Assembly (NCBI RefSeq): GCF_028209885.1
Contig: NZ_JAQLEM010000010.1
Coordinates: 1-64,000 of the forward strand
Direction: 5' to 3'
Source of the DNA: Collinsella aerofaciens
GTDB taxonomy: Bacteria > Actinomycetota > Coriobacteriia > Coriobacteriales > Coriobacteriaceae
DNA: 64,000 nt
The position numbers and the translations under genes are program-made. Positions 10,630-17,850 of the stretch are shown here, one piece after another; position 1 is the first letter of the stretch, and each line of letters begins with the position of its first letter. Below the pieces are notes generated by a model that did no database searches, was not told where the DNA came from, and saw only the letters and a program-made list of their open reading frames with translations.

Positions 10630-10776
10630 TTGCCCGGCGTGGGCGGGGAGCGGCGCGTAATTAAGTTTATCGCGAGTTCCGCACGCAAAGGAAAGCACTT
10701 AATGTGCTTTCCGTCTTGCGCAGGACTGTAGAGCAGGAAACTTAATTACGCGCCGCTCCCCGCCCACGCCGGGCAA
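10630..10776. repeat. Long-hairpin element, copy A
   Basis: Outer arms 10630-10668 and 10738-10776 are perfect 39-bp inverted repeats (beginning TTGCCCGGCGTGG). They enclose a conserved core: ATCGCGAGTTCCGCACGCAA, an inner hairpin GGAAAGCAC-TTAA-GTGCTTTCC type, then GTCTTGCGCAGGACTGT and GAGCAGG. The same core is at 49707-49835 (inverted) and 50339-50468 with unrelated but again self-complementary arms. It carries no ORF and fills the gap before the amino-acid transporter operon. Confidence 0.9.
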
Positions 10777-10784
10777 CCTCTCCC

Positions 10785-10851
10785 TTGTACTTTATCAAGG
10801 TAGAGTGTATGATTCTGGACGTTACACGACTCACTTTACTTAACTAAAGTG
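10785..10851 (+). promoter_or_regulatory. Promoter and operator of the amino-acid ABC operon
   Basis: TTGTAC (10785-10790), 17 nt, TATGAT (10808-10813) is a good sigma-70-type promoter. Downstream is a perfect inverted repeat, CACTTTA-N6-TAAAGTG (10832-10851), between the start of transcription and the SD. A similar CTTTA-N6-TAAAG lies before ilvE at 38078-38093. Confidence 0.6.
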
Positions 10852-10869
10852 CCATCAAGGGGGAATACC

Positions 10870-11730
10870 ATGAACACCGATATGTCTCGTCGTCAGTTTG
10901 TTGGTCTAGCCGGCTCGCTCGCCACGGTTCTAGGCCTTGGCCTGGTTGGTTGTGGCGGCGGTGCCGATAAGGGCTCTGCTGCCGGTTCTGCTGCAGCCAA
11001 GGACGTGAAGGGCACTGCGGAGTCCAAGAAGCTCGTGGTGGGCTTTGATAAGTCCTATCCTCCGTACGGCTTTGTGGGCGACGATGGCGAGTACACCGGC
11101 TTTGATCTCGATCTGGCCAAGGCTGTTGCCGATAAGCAGGGCTGGGAGGTCAAATACGAGGCCATCGACTGGGATGCCAAGGATACGCTGCTCAACTCGG
11201 GTGCCATCAACTGCATCTGGAACGGCTTTACCATGGAGGGTCGCGAGGACGACTACACGTTCTCCGAGCCGTACATGCTCAACGAGCAGGTGCTGGTGGT
11301 AAAGAAGGATGCGGGCATCAAGGGCTGGGACGATCTTGCCGGCAAGACCGTGATTACGCAGACCGATTCCGCTGCGCAGGATGTGCTCGAGGGTGACCAG
11401 AAGGATCTGGCGGCGACGTTTGCCACGCTCGACACGATCGGCGAGTACAACACGGCCTTTATGCAGCTCGAGAGCGGCGCGGTCGATGCCGTGGCTTGCG
11501 ACCTTTCGATTGCCCAGTATCAGCTTGCCGCCAAGCCCGATGCCTATACGCAGCTTGATGAGCCGCTGTCCAGCGAGCACTACGCCGTCGGCTTTAAGAA
11601 GGGCGACACCAAGTCGGCCGCCGCCGTGACCGAGTCGCTCAAGGCGCTCTATGAGGACGGCACGGTCAAGGACCTGTGCGACAAGTATTCAAGCTATGGT
11701 CTATCTTTCGATAATTGGGTGCTCAAGTAA
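10870..11730 (+). CDS. Amino-acid ABC transporter substrate-binding lipoprotein
   Basis: 286-residue family-3 solute-binding protein that captures a polar or other amino acid outside the membrane. The N-terminus has a twin-arginine-like SRRQF followed by a hydrophobic stretch and lipobox LVGC (Cys28), so it is probably lipid anchored and possibly Tat exported. The mature part starts with LVVGFDKSYPPYGFVGDDGEYTGFDLDLAKAV, the classic family-3 opening; CIWNGFTMEGRED is also typical. The ATG at 10870 follows AAGGGGGA; an in-frame ATG 21 bases upstream has no SD. The stop overlaps the permease ATG by one base (TAATG), so this is the first gene of a coupled three-gene operon. Confidence 0.93.
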   Translation: MNTDMSRRQFVGLAGSLATVLGLGLVGCGGGADKGSAAGSAAAKDVKGTAESKKLVVGFDKSYPPYGFVGDDGEYTGFDLDLAKAVADKQGWEVKYEAIDWDAKDTLLNSGAINCIWNGFTMEGREDDYTFSEPYMLNEQVLVVKKDAGIKGWDDLAGKTVITQTDSAAQDVLEGDQKDLAATFATLDTIGEYNTAFMQLESGAVDAVACDLSIAQYQLAAKPDAYTQLDEPLSSEHYAVGFKKGDTKSAAAVTESLKALYEDGTVKDLCDKYSSYGLSFDNWVLK

Positions 11731-12383
11731 TGTCTATTCAGGTCATGATGCAGATGCTCGGCCAGGGATTCTTGGTCAGTTTGCAGCTGTTTGTGCTGAC
11801 GCTGCTGGGGTCGATTCCGCTGGGAATCCCCGTGGCGTTTATGCGCATGAGCAAAATCGCGCCGCTTCGCTGGATTGCGCGCATCTATATCTCGGTCATG
11901 CGCGGTACGCCGCTCATGCTGCAGATGTTTGCCATCTACTTTGCCCCGTACTACGTGTTTGGCATTTCGCTCACGCCCGATTCCAAGTGGACGGCGTGCG
12001 TCGTAGCGTTCATCATCAACTACGCCGGTTACTTTGCCGAGATCTATCGCTCGGGCCTGCAGTCCATTCCGCGCGGTCAATACGAGGCCGCCGAGGTGCT
12101 GGGCTACTCGCGCCTGCAGACGTTTTTGTGCATTGTGATGCCGCAGGTTGCCAAGCGTATTCTGCCGGCGATGGGCAACGAGATCATCACGCTGGTCAAG
12201 GACACGTCGCTGGCGTTTGCCATCGGCGTGGGGGAGATGTTCTCGACGGCCAAGGCGCTGGTCGCCTCGCAAGTGAGCATGGTGCCGTTTGCGATTGCGG
12301 CGTTGATCTACTGGGTCTTTAACTTTGTGGTCGAGATGCTGCTGGGCGCCGCCGAAAAGAAGCTGGACTATTATCATGACTAA
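11730..12383 (+). CDS. Amino-acid ABC transporter permease
   Basis: 217-residue inner-membrane permease of the HisM/GlnP type with about five hydrophobic segments. The EAA loop that contacts the ATPase is YEAAEVLGYSRLQTFLCIVMPQVAKRILPAMGNE (seen in pieces around residues 120-150). MRGTPLMLQMFAIYF is the usual early motif. The family-3 binding protein upstream and the ATPase downstream make this an amino-acid importer. Start and stop both overlap neighbours (1 bp and 8 bp). Confidence 0.93.
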   Translation: MSIQVMMQMLGQGFLVSLQLFVLTLLGSIPLGIPVAFMRMSKIAPLRWIARIYISVMRGTPLMLQMFAIYFAPYYVFGISLTPDSKWTACVVAFIINYAGYFAEIYRSGLQSIPRGQYEAAEVLGYSRLQTFLCIVMPQVAKRILPAMGNEIITLVKDTSLAFAIGVGEMFSTAKALVASQVSMVPFAIAALIYWVFNFVVEMLLGAAEKKLDYYHD

Positions 12384-13140
12384 CTCAGTGATGAAAATCG
12401 AAAACGCACGTAAGGCGTTTGGCGGCAATGAGGTGCTCAAGGATATCTCGCTCGAGGTAAAGCGTGGCGAGGTCGTGGCGATTATCGGGCCTTCGGGTGG
12501 CGGCAAGTCCACGCTGCTGCGGTGTGCCACGCTGCTCGAGACACTCGACGGAGGCTCGCTCTCGTTTGGTGACCTTGCCGTTGCGACGGATGCGGGTTCG
12601 GGCGCGGTCTATGCGAAGGGCGATGTGCCCAAGCGGGCACGCTCGCGATTCGGCTTGGTGTTCCAAAATTACAACCTGTTCCCGCACTATACCGTGATGA
12701 AAAACATCATCGATGCGCCGATCCGCGTGCTTAAGCGCCCGCGCGAGCAGGCGGAAGCTCGTGCGCGCGAGTTGATCGCGCAGATGGGGCTTACGGGCAA
12801 CGAGAACAAGGTTCCGTGTGAGCTTTCGGGCGGTCAGCAACAGCGCGTGAGTATTGCCCGCGCCCTGGCGCTCGATCCGGAAATCTTATTCTTTGACGAG
12901 CCGACCTCGGCACTCGATCCCGAGCTGACGGCCGAGGTTCTGCGCGTCATCAAGGATCTGGCCGCGCAGAATATGACGATGGTGATCGTGACGCACGCGA
13001 TGCAGTTTGCCCGCGATGTTGCCGACCGCGTGGTCTTTATGGATGGCGGGCGCATTGTCGAGGAGGGTCCGGCCGAACAGGTCATCGACCATCCGCGCGA
13101 GCAGCGCACCCGTGAGTTCTTGAGCCGTATCGAGGGATAG
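12376..13140 (+). CDS. Amino-acid ABC transporter ATP-binding protein
   Basis: 254-residue nucleotide-binding subunit. Walker A GPSGGGKST, Q-loop FQNYNLFPHYTVMKNI, signature LSGGQQQRVSIARAL, Walker B ILFFDEPTSALDP and switch histidine IVTHAMQFA are all present and canonical. The ATG at 12376 begins 8 bases before the permease stop. It has a small insertion between Walker A and the Q-loop compared with GlnQ (AVATDAGSGAVYAKGDVPKRA). Last gene of the operon. Confidence 0.94.
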   Translation: MTNSVMKIENARKAFGGNEVLKDISLEVKRGEVVAIIGPSGGGKSTLLRCATLLETLDGGSLSFGDLAVATDAGSGAVYAKGDVPKRARSRFGLVFQNYNLFPHYTVMKNIIDAPIRVLKRPREQAEARARELIAQMGLTGNENKVPCELSGGQQQRVSIARALALDPEILFFDEPTSALDPELTAEVLRVIKDLAAQNMTMVIVTHAMQFARDVADRVVFMDGGRIVEEGPAEQVIDHPREQRTREFLSRIEG

Positions 13141-13173
13141 GCTCAGCTATTTACTCAACTGTTTGTTGAGGCG

Positions 13174-13210
13174 AAACCGCCGCAGGTCTTATGATCTGCG
13201 GCGGTTTTTT
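13174..13210 (+). terminator. Terminator of the amino-acid ABC operon
   Basis: AAACCGCCGCAG / CTGCGGCGGTTT stem followed by TTTT. The rest of the gap to 13446 holds the presumed promoter and leader of the next gene; I see no clear box or riboswitch there. Confidence 0.9.
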
Positions 13211-13446
13211 GCACCGGCGGGGTCCAATAATCGCCCCGCATGCGTTCTTCTTCCTCTCGCCGCCCGTATCCATACGCGTGCCGAAAGGTCTGCATGGACA
13301 GGCGACTGCAAGGGTAGGGTGGTGGCATAGGACATTTGGAGGGTGAGTCGGATCGACTGCCGACCATGCTGCTCCCGGGACGGCACCGACCGCGAACTCT
13401 CCCCGTTGGCGTCGCGCAATGCGCGCGGCCCTGCAAGGAGGTCATC

Positions 13447-15522
13447 ATGGGTGCTCCCAAGACCGGTAACGTAAGGAACGTGGTGCTCGTAGGCCAAGGT
13501 GGGGTGGGCAAGACTTCACTCGCCGAGGCCATGCTCCACCTTTCCGGCAAGACCGCCCGCCTGGGCGGCCACGACGGCACCAAGCCCACGCTCGACTATG
13601 ACCCCGAAGAGGTCAAGCGTGCATTTTCCATCTCGACGACCATTGCGCCGATCGACTGGAAGGGTGCGCGCATCAACGTGCTCGATGCCCCGTGCTATCC
13701 CGATTTTATCGGCGACGCCTATGCCGCGATGAGCGTCTGCGAGACGGCTCTGTTTGTTGTCGACGCCGAGGCCGGCCCGCAGCCTACGACGGTTAAGCTC
13801 TGGTATGCCGCCGAGGACCTGCGCCTGGCGCGTGCGGTGTTCGTAAACCGCCTGTCGCGCCCCGAGGCCAGCTTTGCGACCACGATGGACCTGCTGCAGG
13901 AGCGCTTTGGTACGCGTCTGGGCGCCGTGACCCTTCCCTGGGGCGAGGGCGAGGACTTTGACGGCATCATCGACCTGGTGCGCATGAAGGCGCGCCATTG
14001 CAACGGCGCTGAAGCCGTTGAGTCGGAGATCCCCGAGGAGTATCGTACCCAGGCCGAACAGGCCCACGACCACCTGTGCGAACTCGTTGCCGAGGCCGAC
14101 GATGAGCTGATGATGAAATACCTGGAAGGCGAGGAGACACTGACGCAGGAAGAGCTTGAGGGCTTGTTGTCCAAGGCGATCGCCGAGCGCATCTTTGTGC
14201 CGGTCTTTGCGGGCGATTGCATTAAGGAGCAGGGCGTCAACTCGCTGATGGACGATATTGCCACGTACTTCCCGGCGCCGACGGACTACGGCGAGATGCC
14301 GCTTATCGATGGCGATTCGCTCAAGATCTTGAGCGACGATGACCGCCCGGTGGCGTTTGTGTTTAAGACCCTGGCCGATCCGCAGCAGGGTCGCATCAGC
14401 TTTATCAAGGTGCTGACGGGTACGCTTGAGCCGGGCCTTGAGCTGGTCAATGCGCGCACGCGCAAGGGCGAGCGTCTGGCTCACCTGTATGTGATGTGCG
14501 GCCGCGACATGACCGAGGTCGGGCACGCGTATGCCGGCGATATCATCGTGGCGCCCAAGCTGGCTGCCGAGACGGGCGATACACTCTCGATTACCGGTAA
14601 GGTCGAGGCTGCGGCGTTTAAGTTCCCCAACTCGCAGTACCGTATCGCCATCGAAGCCGAGAACCGCGGCGACGAAGAGAAGCTCTACACGTTTATCGAG
14701 AAGGCTTGCAAGGCCGATCCGACCATGAGCATCGACCGCGACGAGGAGACCGGCCAGACCATTATCTCCGCCGTGGGTGAGGCGCAGGTTTCGGTCCTGC
14801 TCAATCGTCTGGAGGACCGCACCAAGGTCGCTGCTAAGAGCGTGCCGATCCGTATCCCGTATCGCGAGACCATCCGCCGCACGGCAAGTGCCCAGGGTCG
14901 TCATAAGAAGCAGACTGGTGGTGCCGGTCAGTATGGTGACTGCTGGCTGCGTGTGGAGCCGATGATTACCGCCGACGGTACGAGCGACGGTTATGAGTTT
15001 GTGGACGAGGTCGTGGGCGGCCGCATTCCGCGCTCGCTGATCCCTGCCGTGGATAAGGGTGTTCAGGAGACTATGAAGGACGGCATCATCGCCGGCTACC
15101 CGCTCACGGGCATTCGCGTGGCTGTGTACGACGGCTCGTATCACAGCGTCGACTCCAACGAGATGGCGTTCCGCGCGGCGGCCCGCATCGGCCTGCGCAA
15201 GGCGTGCGCCGATGCCGACCCGGTGGTGCTGGAGCCCATCGAGGAAATCACGGTGACGATCCCCGAGAGCTACGCCGGCGCCGTGATGGGCGACATCTCG
15301 GCCTCGCGTGGTCGCGTGACGGGCATGGAGACCGATGAGCGCGGAGACACCGTGGTCATCGCCCAGGCGCCGCTGGCCGAGCTGACGGATTACTCGACGC
15401 GCCTGCGCTCTATCACGCGCGGCACGGGCGACTTTACCATGAAGCCCGCGGGCTATGAGCAGGTGCCTTATGACGTTCAGGCCAAGCTGGTCGAGCGCTA
15501 TGAGGAGGGCCGCGCCAAGTAG
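13447..15522 (+). CDS. Elongation factor G-like GTPase
   Basis: 691-residue paralogue of EF-G with all domains: G domain (1-270), domain II (310-390), and domains III-V ending in the RGRVTGMETDERGDTVVIAQAPLAELTDYSTRLRS region (seen in pieces). The P-loop GQGGVGKTSL is intact near residue 17. G3 reads DAPCYPDF rather than DTPGHxDF, and G4 reads NRLSR rather than NKxDR, so guanine specificity or hydrolysis may be altered. Actinobacteria commonly carry such an 'EF-G2' beside true fusA; its role is not settled. AAGGAGG precedes the ATG at 13447; a longer in-frame start at 13336 has no homologous sequence. Confidence 0.88.
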   Translation: MGAPKTGNVRNVVLVGQGGVGKTSLAEAMLHLSGKTARLGGHDGTKPTLDYDPEEVKRAFSISTTIAPIDWKGARINVLDAPCYPDFIGDAYAAMSVCETALFVVDAEAGPQPTTVKLWYAAEDLRLARAVFVNRLSRPEASFATTMDLLQERFGTRLGAVTLPWGEGEDFDGIIDLVRMKARHCNGAEAVESEIPEEYRTQAEQAHDHLCELVAEADDELMMKYLEGEETLTQEELEGLLSKAIAERIFVPVFAGDCIKEQGVNSLMDDIATYFPAPTDYGEMPLIDGDSLKILSDDDRPVAFVFKTLADPQQGRISFIKVLTGTLEPGLELVNARTRKGERLAHLYVMCGRDMTEVGHAYAGDIIVAPKLAAETGDTLSITGKVEAAAFKFPNSQYRIAIEAENRGDEEKLYTFIEKACKADPTMSIDRDEETGQTIISAVGEAQVSVLLNRLEDRTKVAAKSVPIRIPYRETIRRTASAQGRHKKQTGGAGQYGDCWLRVEPMITADGTSDGYEFVDEVVGGRIPRSLIPAVDKGVQETMKDGIIAGYPLTGIRVAVYDGSYHSVDSNEMAFRAAARIGLRKACADADPVVLEPIEEITVTIPESYAGAVMGDISASRGRVTGMETDERGDTVVIAQAPLAELTDYSTRLRSITRGTGDFTMKPAGYEQVPYDVQAKLVERYEEGRAK

Positions 15523-15556
15523 CGTGTGACGTTGCCTGTAACATACGTGCCGATGC

Positions 15557-15593
15557 AAGGGCCGCTCTGGGTGATCCGGAGCGGCCCTTTTTG
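15557..15593 (+). terminator. Terminator of the EF-G-like gene
   Basis: AAGGGCCGCTC / GAGCGGCCCTTT stem with a short loop and T5. Lies between convergent genes. Confidence 0.9.
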
Positions 15594-15636
15594 ATCCCCG
15601 GTGGGGTTGCAAATCGGTTCTTGTCGTGGCTCGGGG

Positions 15637-16620
15637 CTAATCCCCCGAGGCCTGGTTGCGGCCGGTGGCGTAGTCGATCTGCACATGCGGCTGCAGGTTG
15701 TAGCAGTACACGTGGAAGCACAGTGTCTTGCCGTGGTCCTCGACCGACTGCGCCTCGAGGCGGACACCGCGGCAGACGAGTTCCTCTTCGTTGTACATGG
15801 GCGTGACGCGGTAGAGCACGTGGTTGCCCGTGTCGCGGATATAGCCGAGGATCTGCTCTTCGAAGGGCAACATGCCCGTCTCGTTGAGATAGCGCGTGCC
15901 GGTCAGGAGATTTTTGCGGTTGGCGTTTTCGCCGCAGAGCGACCAAGCGATAAGGTGGCAGCGGTTATAGAGGCTCTGGCTCGGAATAAAGTCGTAGCGC
16001 TGCTGGTGCCATCCGGCGGGGTGGATACGCGAGATATCGCCGCGCTTGCCCTGACCGAGCGATTCAGGTCCTATGCAGGCGAGTGCTTTGCGGGTACGGC
16101 CCAGGCTGTCGAGTTTAGAGAACTTCTTAAAGCAGCCCTCTTCTGCAGCGCGCTCGTATTCATCGAGCGTGAATGATGGCGTGCCGAGCGCGTGCGTGCT
16201 GTCGGCACGAAGGGCAACGTAGGGGTTGCCGGCGTAGTCGGGAATGCTGCTGAGATATACGCTGCGGGCGCGGTTGAGATCGGGGTTTTCGACCTCGTCG
16301 ATGGGGGTGGCGGCGCTGTCCGCGGAAGCGCCGTCGCCGGTGTCGGTTGCGGCGGAATCGGAGCCATCGCCAGAGTCCTGGCTGTTTTGAGGGTCCGGGG
16401 GGCTCGCCGTTCCCGATTCGAGCCGGGCGACCAAGTCCGCTTCGTCGTCGGTGCGGTTGGGGCTCTCGCTTTGCTTCTCGGCCAGAGCCGCCGCCTGCTC
16501 ATCGCTTTGCGGCGACAACAGCTTGGGCGCTCCGTCGATCGATCCCGTAAACAGCGCAAACCCCAGCACCACGGCGGTGCCGATGGAAAGTACTTGCTTG
16601 TAGGCGGACTTGCGCGACAT
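15637..16620 (-). CDS. Membrane-anchored or secreted DNA/RNA non-specific endonuclease
   Basis: 327-residue protein. Residues 9-27 are a hydrophobic signal or anchor (VLSIGTAVVLGFALFTGSI). Residues 35-110 are Asp/Ser/Ala-rich and low complexity. The catalytic part (about 130-327) matches the Endonuclea_NS_2 / EndA-type beta-beta-alpha-metal nuclease family: YDFIPSQSLYNRCHLIAWSL, then NRKNLLTGTRYLNETGMLPFEE. The family's catalytic RGH is here RCH, with the histidine kept and Gly replaced by Cys. Expected to degrade extracellular nucleic acid or process incoming DNA; no competence genes are nearby. An AGGAG site precedes the ATG. Confidence 0.85.
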   Translation of the reverse strand: MSRKSAYKQVLSIGTAVVLGFALFTGSIDGAPKLLSPQSDEQAAALAEKQSESPNRTDDEADLVARLESGTASPPDPQNSQDSGDGSDSAATDTGDGASADSAATPIDEVENPDLNRARSVYLSSIPDYAGNPYVALRADSTHALGTPSFTLDEYERAAEEGCFKKFSKLDSLGRTRKALACIGPESLGQGKRGDISRIHPAGWHQQRYDFIPSQSLYNRCHLIAWSLCGENANRKNLLTGTRYLNETGMLPFEEQILGYIRDTGNHVLYRVTPMYNEEELVCRGVRLEAQSVEDHGKTLCFHVYCYNLQPHVQIDYATGRNQASGD

Positions 16621-16682
16621 GGGGGCTCCTGGTTAGTCGGTTGCGAATCTACCAGTCTAGCAGGAGACGCCGCAGGTCGTTT

Positions 16683-16732
16683 CCCAGATAAAACCTGCCA
16701 AAATAAACCTGCCCCTTTTTGGTAGGCTATTG
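16683..16732. repeat. CCCAGATAAAACCTGCC repeat, copy 1
   Basis: Begins CCCAGATAAAACCTGCCAAA and continues AATAAACCTGCCCC-TTTTTGGTAGG, a decayed palindrome. Other copies lie at 17541, 19627 and, inverted and complete, at 24188-24238. Confidence 0.8.
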
Positions 16733-16737
16733 ATTCA

Positions 16738-16780
16738 TGTAGCGAAAGCCAAATATGATATATACGTTATATACAAGCTG
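16738..16780 (+). promoter_or_regulatory. Duplicated promoter segment before HAD gene 1
   Basis: ATGTAGCGAAAGC...TATATACGTTATATAC is nearly identical to 20626-20672 in front of the paralogous gene. The AT-rich near-palindrome TATATACGTTATATA is a plausible -10/operator zone. Confidence 0.45.
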
Positions 16781-16836
16781 TAAAGCGCGGTAGAGTGACG
16801 GTAACGAAGGCCGTGCAAGCCGATGAAGGGACCGAT

Positions 16837-17487
16837 ATGATCAAGGCTGTCATTTTTGACATGGACGGAACGCTGATCGATACCGAGCGTTTGGACATGA
16901 GGGCATGGAAGGCGGGCGCTGCCGAGCTGGGGATCGCGATTGACGATGCGCTGGTCCATCAGTTTATCGGTCGCTCGATGCCCGATGTCAGGGACATCCT
17001 TGAGGAGCATTATGGCAGCCGCGAAATCGTCGAGACGGTCGAAGCCCACTACAGGGATGCTCTCGACGAGATGGTCAAGACCGATCTGGAGCTTAAGGCC
17101 GGCGCCGCCGAGTGCCTGGACGAACTGCTGGCTGCGGGCTATCACGTGGGCCTTGCGACGTCGTCGCGCCGCGTTGCGGCCGAGCGCAACCTTAAGACGG
17201 TCGGCCTCTTTGATAGGTTTGAGACGGTGACCTGCAACGAGGATACCCTGAACGGCAAGCCCGATCCCGAGATCTACCTGCTCGCCTGCGAGCGCGCGGG
17301 CTTTGCTCCCGAGGAATGTGCGGTGGTCGAGGACTCACGCAACGGCTGCGTCTCTGGCATCGCGGCCGGCTGCCATGTCTTTGCCGTTCCCGATATCGTG
17401 CCGTTGCCGCAGGACGTGGCGGACGGCTGCGAGGCCGTGCTCGATACGCTGTTCGATCTGACGGCGGCGGTCAGGGCCGTGCGCTAA
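16837..17487 (+). CDS. HAD-superfamily hydrolase (phosphoglucomutase-like), paralogue 1
   Basis: 216-residue haloacid dehalogenase-like phosphatase, subfamily IA. Motif I FDMDGTLIDTE, motif II LATSSR, motif III lysine in GKPDPEIYLLACE, and motif IV VVEDSRNGCVSG place it among beta-phosphoglucomutase-like phosphatases. The cap domain is about residues 15-80. It is roughly 80-85 percent identical by eye to the gene at 20723; differences cluster in the cap and the last three quarters are almost the same. The start at 16837 (MIKAVIF) is family-typical, with GAAGGG upstream. The substrate is probably a small sugar phosphate, but that is inference. Confidence 0.87.
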   Translation: MIKAVIFDMDGTLIDTERLDMRAWKAGAAELGIAIDDALVHQFIGRSMPDVRDILEEHYGSREIVETVEAHYRDALDEMVKTDLELKAGAAECLDELLAAGYHVGLATSSRRVAAERNLKTVGLFDRFETVTCNEDTLNGKPDPEIYLLACERAGFAPEECAVVEDSRNGCVSGIAAGCHVFAVPDIVPLPQDVADGCEAVLDTLFDLTAAVRAVR

Positions 17488-17540
17488 AGGTATGCGCCGA
17501 GGCTGATGACGGTGGCTTCGGCGTGGCCCCGCTTGCGTTT

Positions 17541-17588
17541 TCCCAGATAAAACCTGCCAAAATAATCCCGTCCTCTTTTGGCGGGTTG
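17541..17588. repeat. CCCAGATAAAACCTGCC repeat, copy 2
   Basis: CCCAGATAAAACCTGCCAAA then AATAATCCCGTCC and TTTTGGCGGGTT. With the copy at 19627 in the same orientation it brackets the regulator module at 17650-19608. Confidence 0.8.
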
Positions 17589-17657
17589 GCGGGGTAATGC
17601 CCGCCGCAACTTAGGGCACGGTTGGGATGTGTACGCTTTAAAGAGCGGAGCCCATGG

Positions 17658-17846
17658 TTAGAGAGATGCGCTCGTCTCTCTAAACGTCTCTCTAAAGAGA
17701 ATGTCGGTTAGAGAGATGGCCTTAGGTAATCTAGCAGTGAATTTGATACATCTCTCTAAATTTCTCTCTAAAAGAAGGTGCTCATCTCTCTAAAGTTAGA
17801 GAGATATACTAAGCTTTAGAGAGATAAATCTATTGTTTTAGAGAGA
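17658..17846. promoter_or_regulatory. Array of ten TTAGAGAGA operator sites
   Basis: Ten exact 9-mers in 189 bases. Forward TTAGAGAGA starts at 17658, 17708, 17796, 17816 and 17838; reverse TCTCTCTAA starts at 17675, 17687, 17751, 17763 and 17785. 17785-17804 forms the palindrome TCTCTCTAA-AG-TTAGAGAGA. Neighbouring sites are 11, 12, 17, 20 or 22 bases apart, i.e. about one or two helical turns in several cases. The last ends four bases before the ATG of the regulator, so binding should block its own transcription or translation. Confidence 0.85.
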
Positions 17847-17850
17847 CGGA

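Noticed and set aside
13240..13317. Possible 25-codon leader peptide before the EF-G-like gene
   Set aside because: Has an ATG and stop but no SD, no codon run suggesting attenuation and no alternative hairpins that I can pair.
13516..15612. Minus-strand open frame of 698 codons opposite the EF-G-like gene
   Set aside because: Antisense shadow of a GC-rich gene with His/Arg/Leu-rich composition; no motifs, and it runs across the EF-G terminator.
17658..17846. CRISPR array
   Set aside because: The repeated 9-mers occur in both orientations with irregular short spacing; there are no spacers of constant length and no cas genes.
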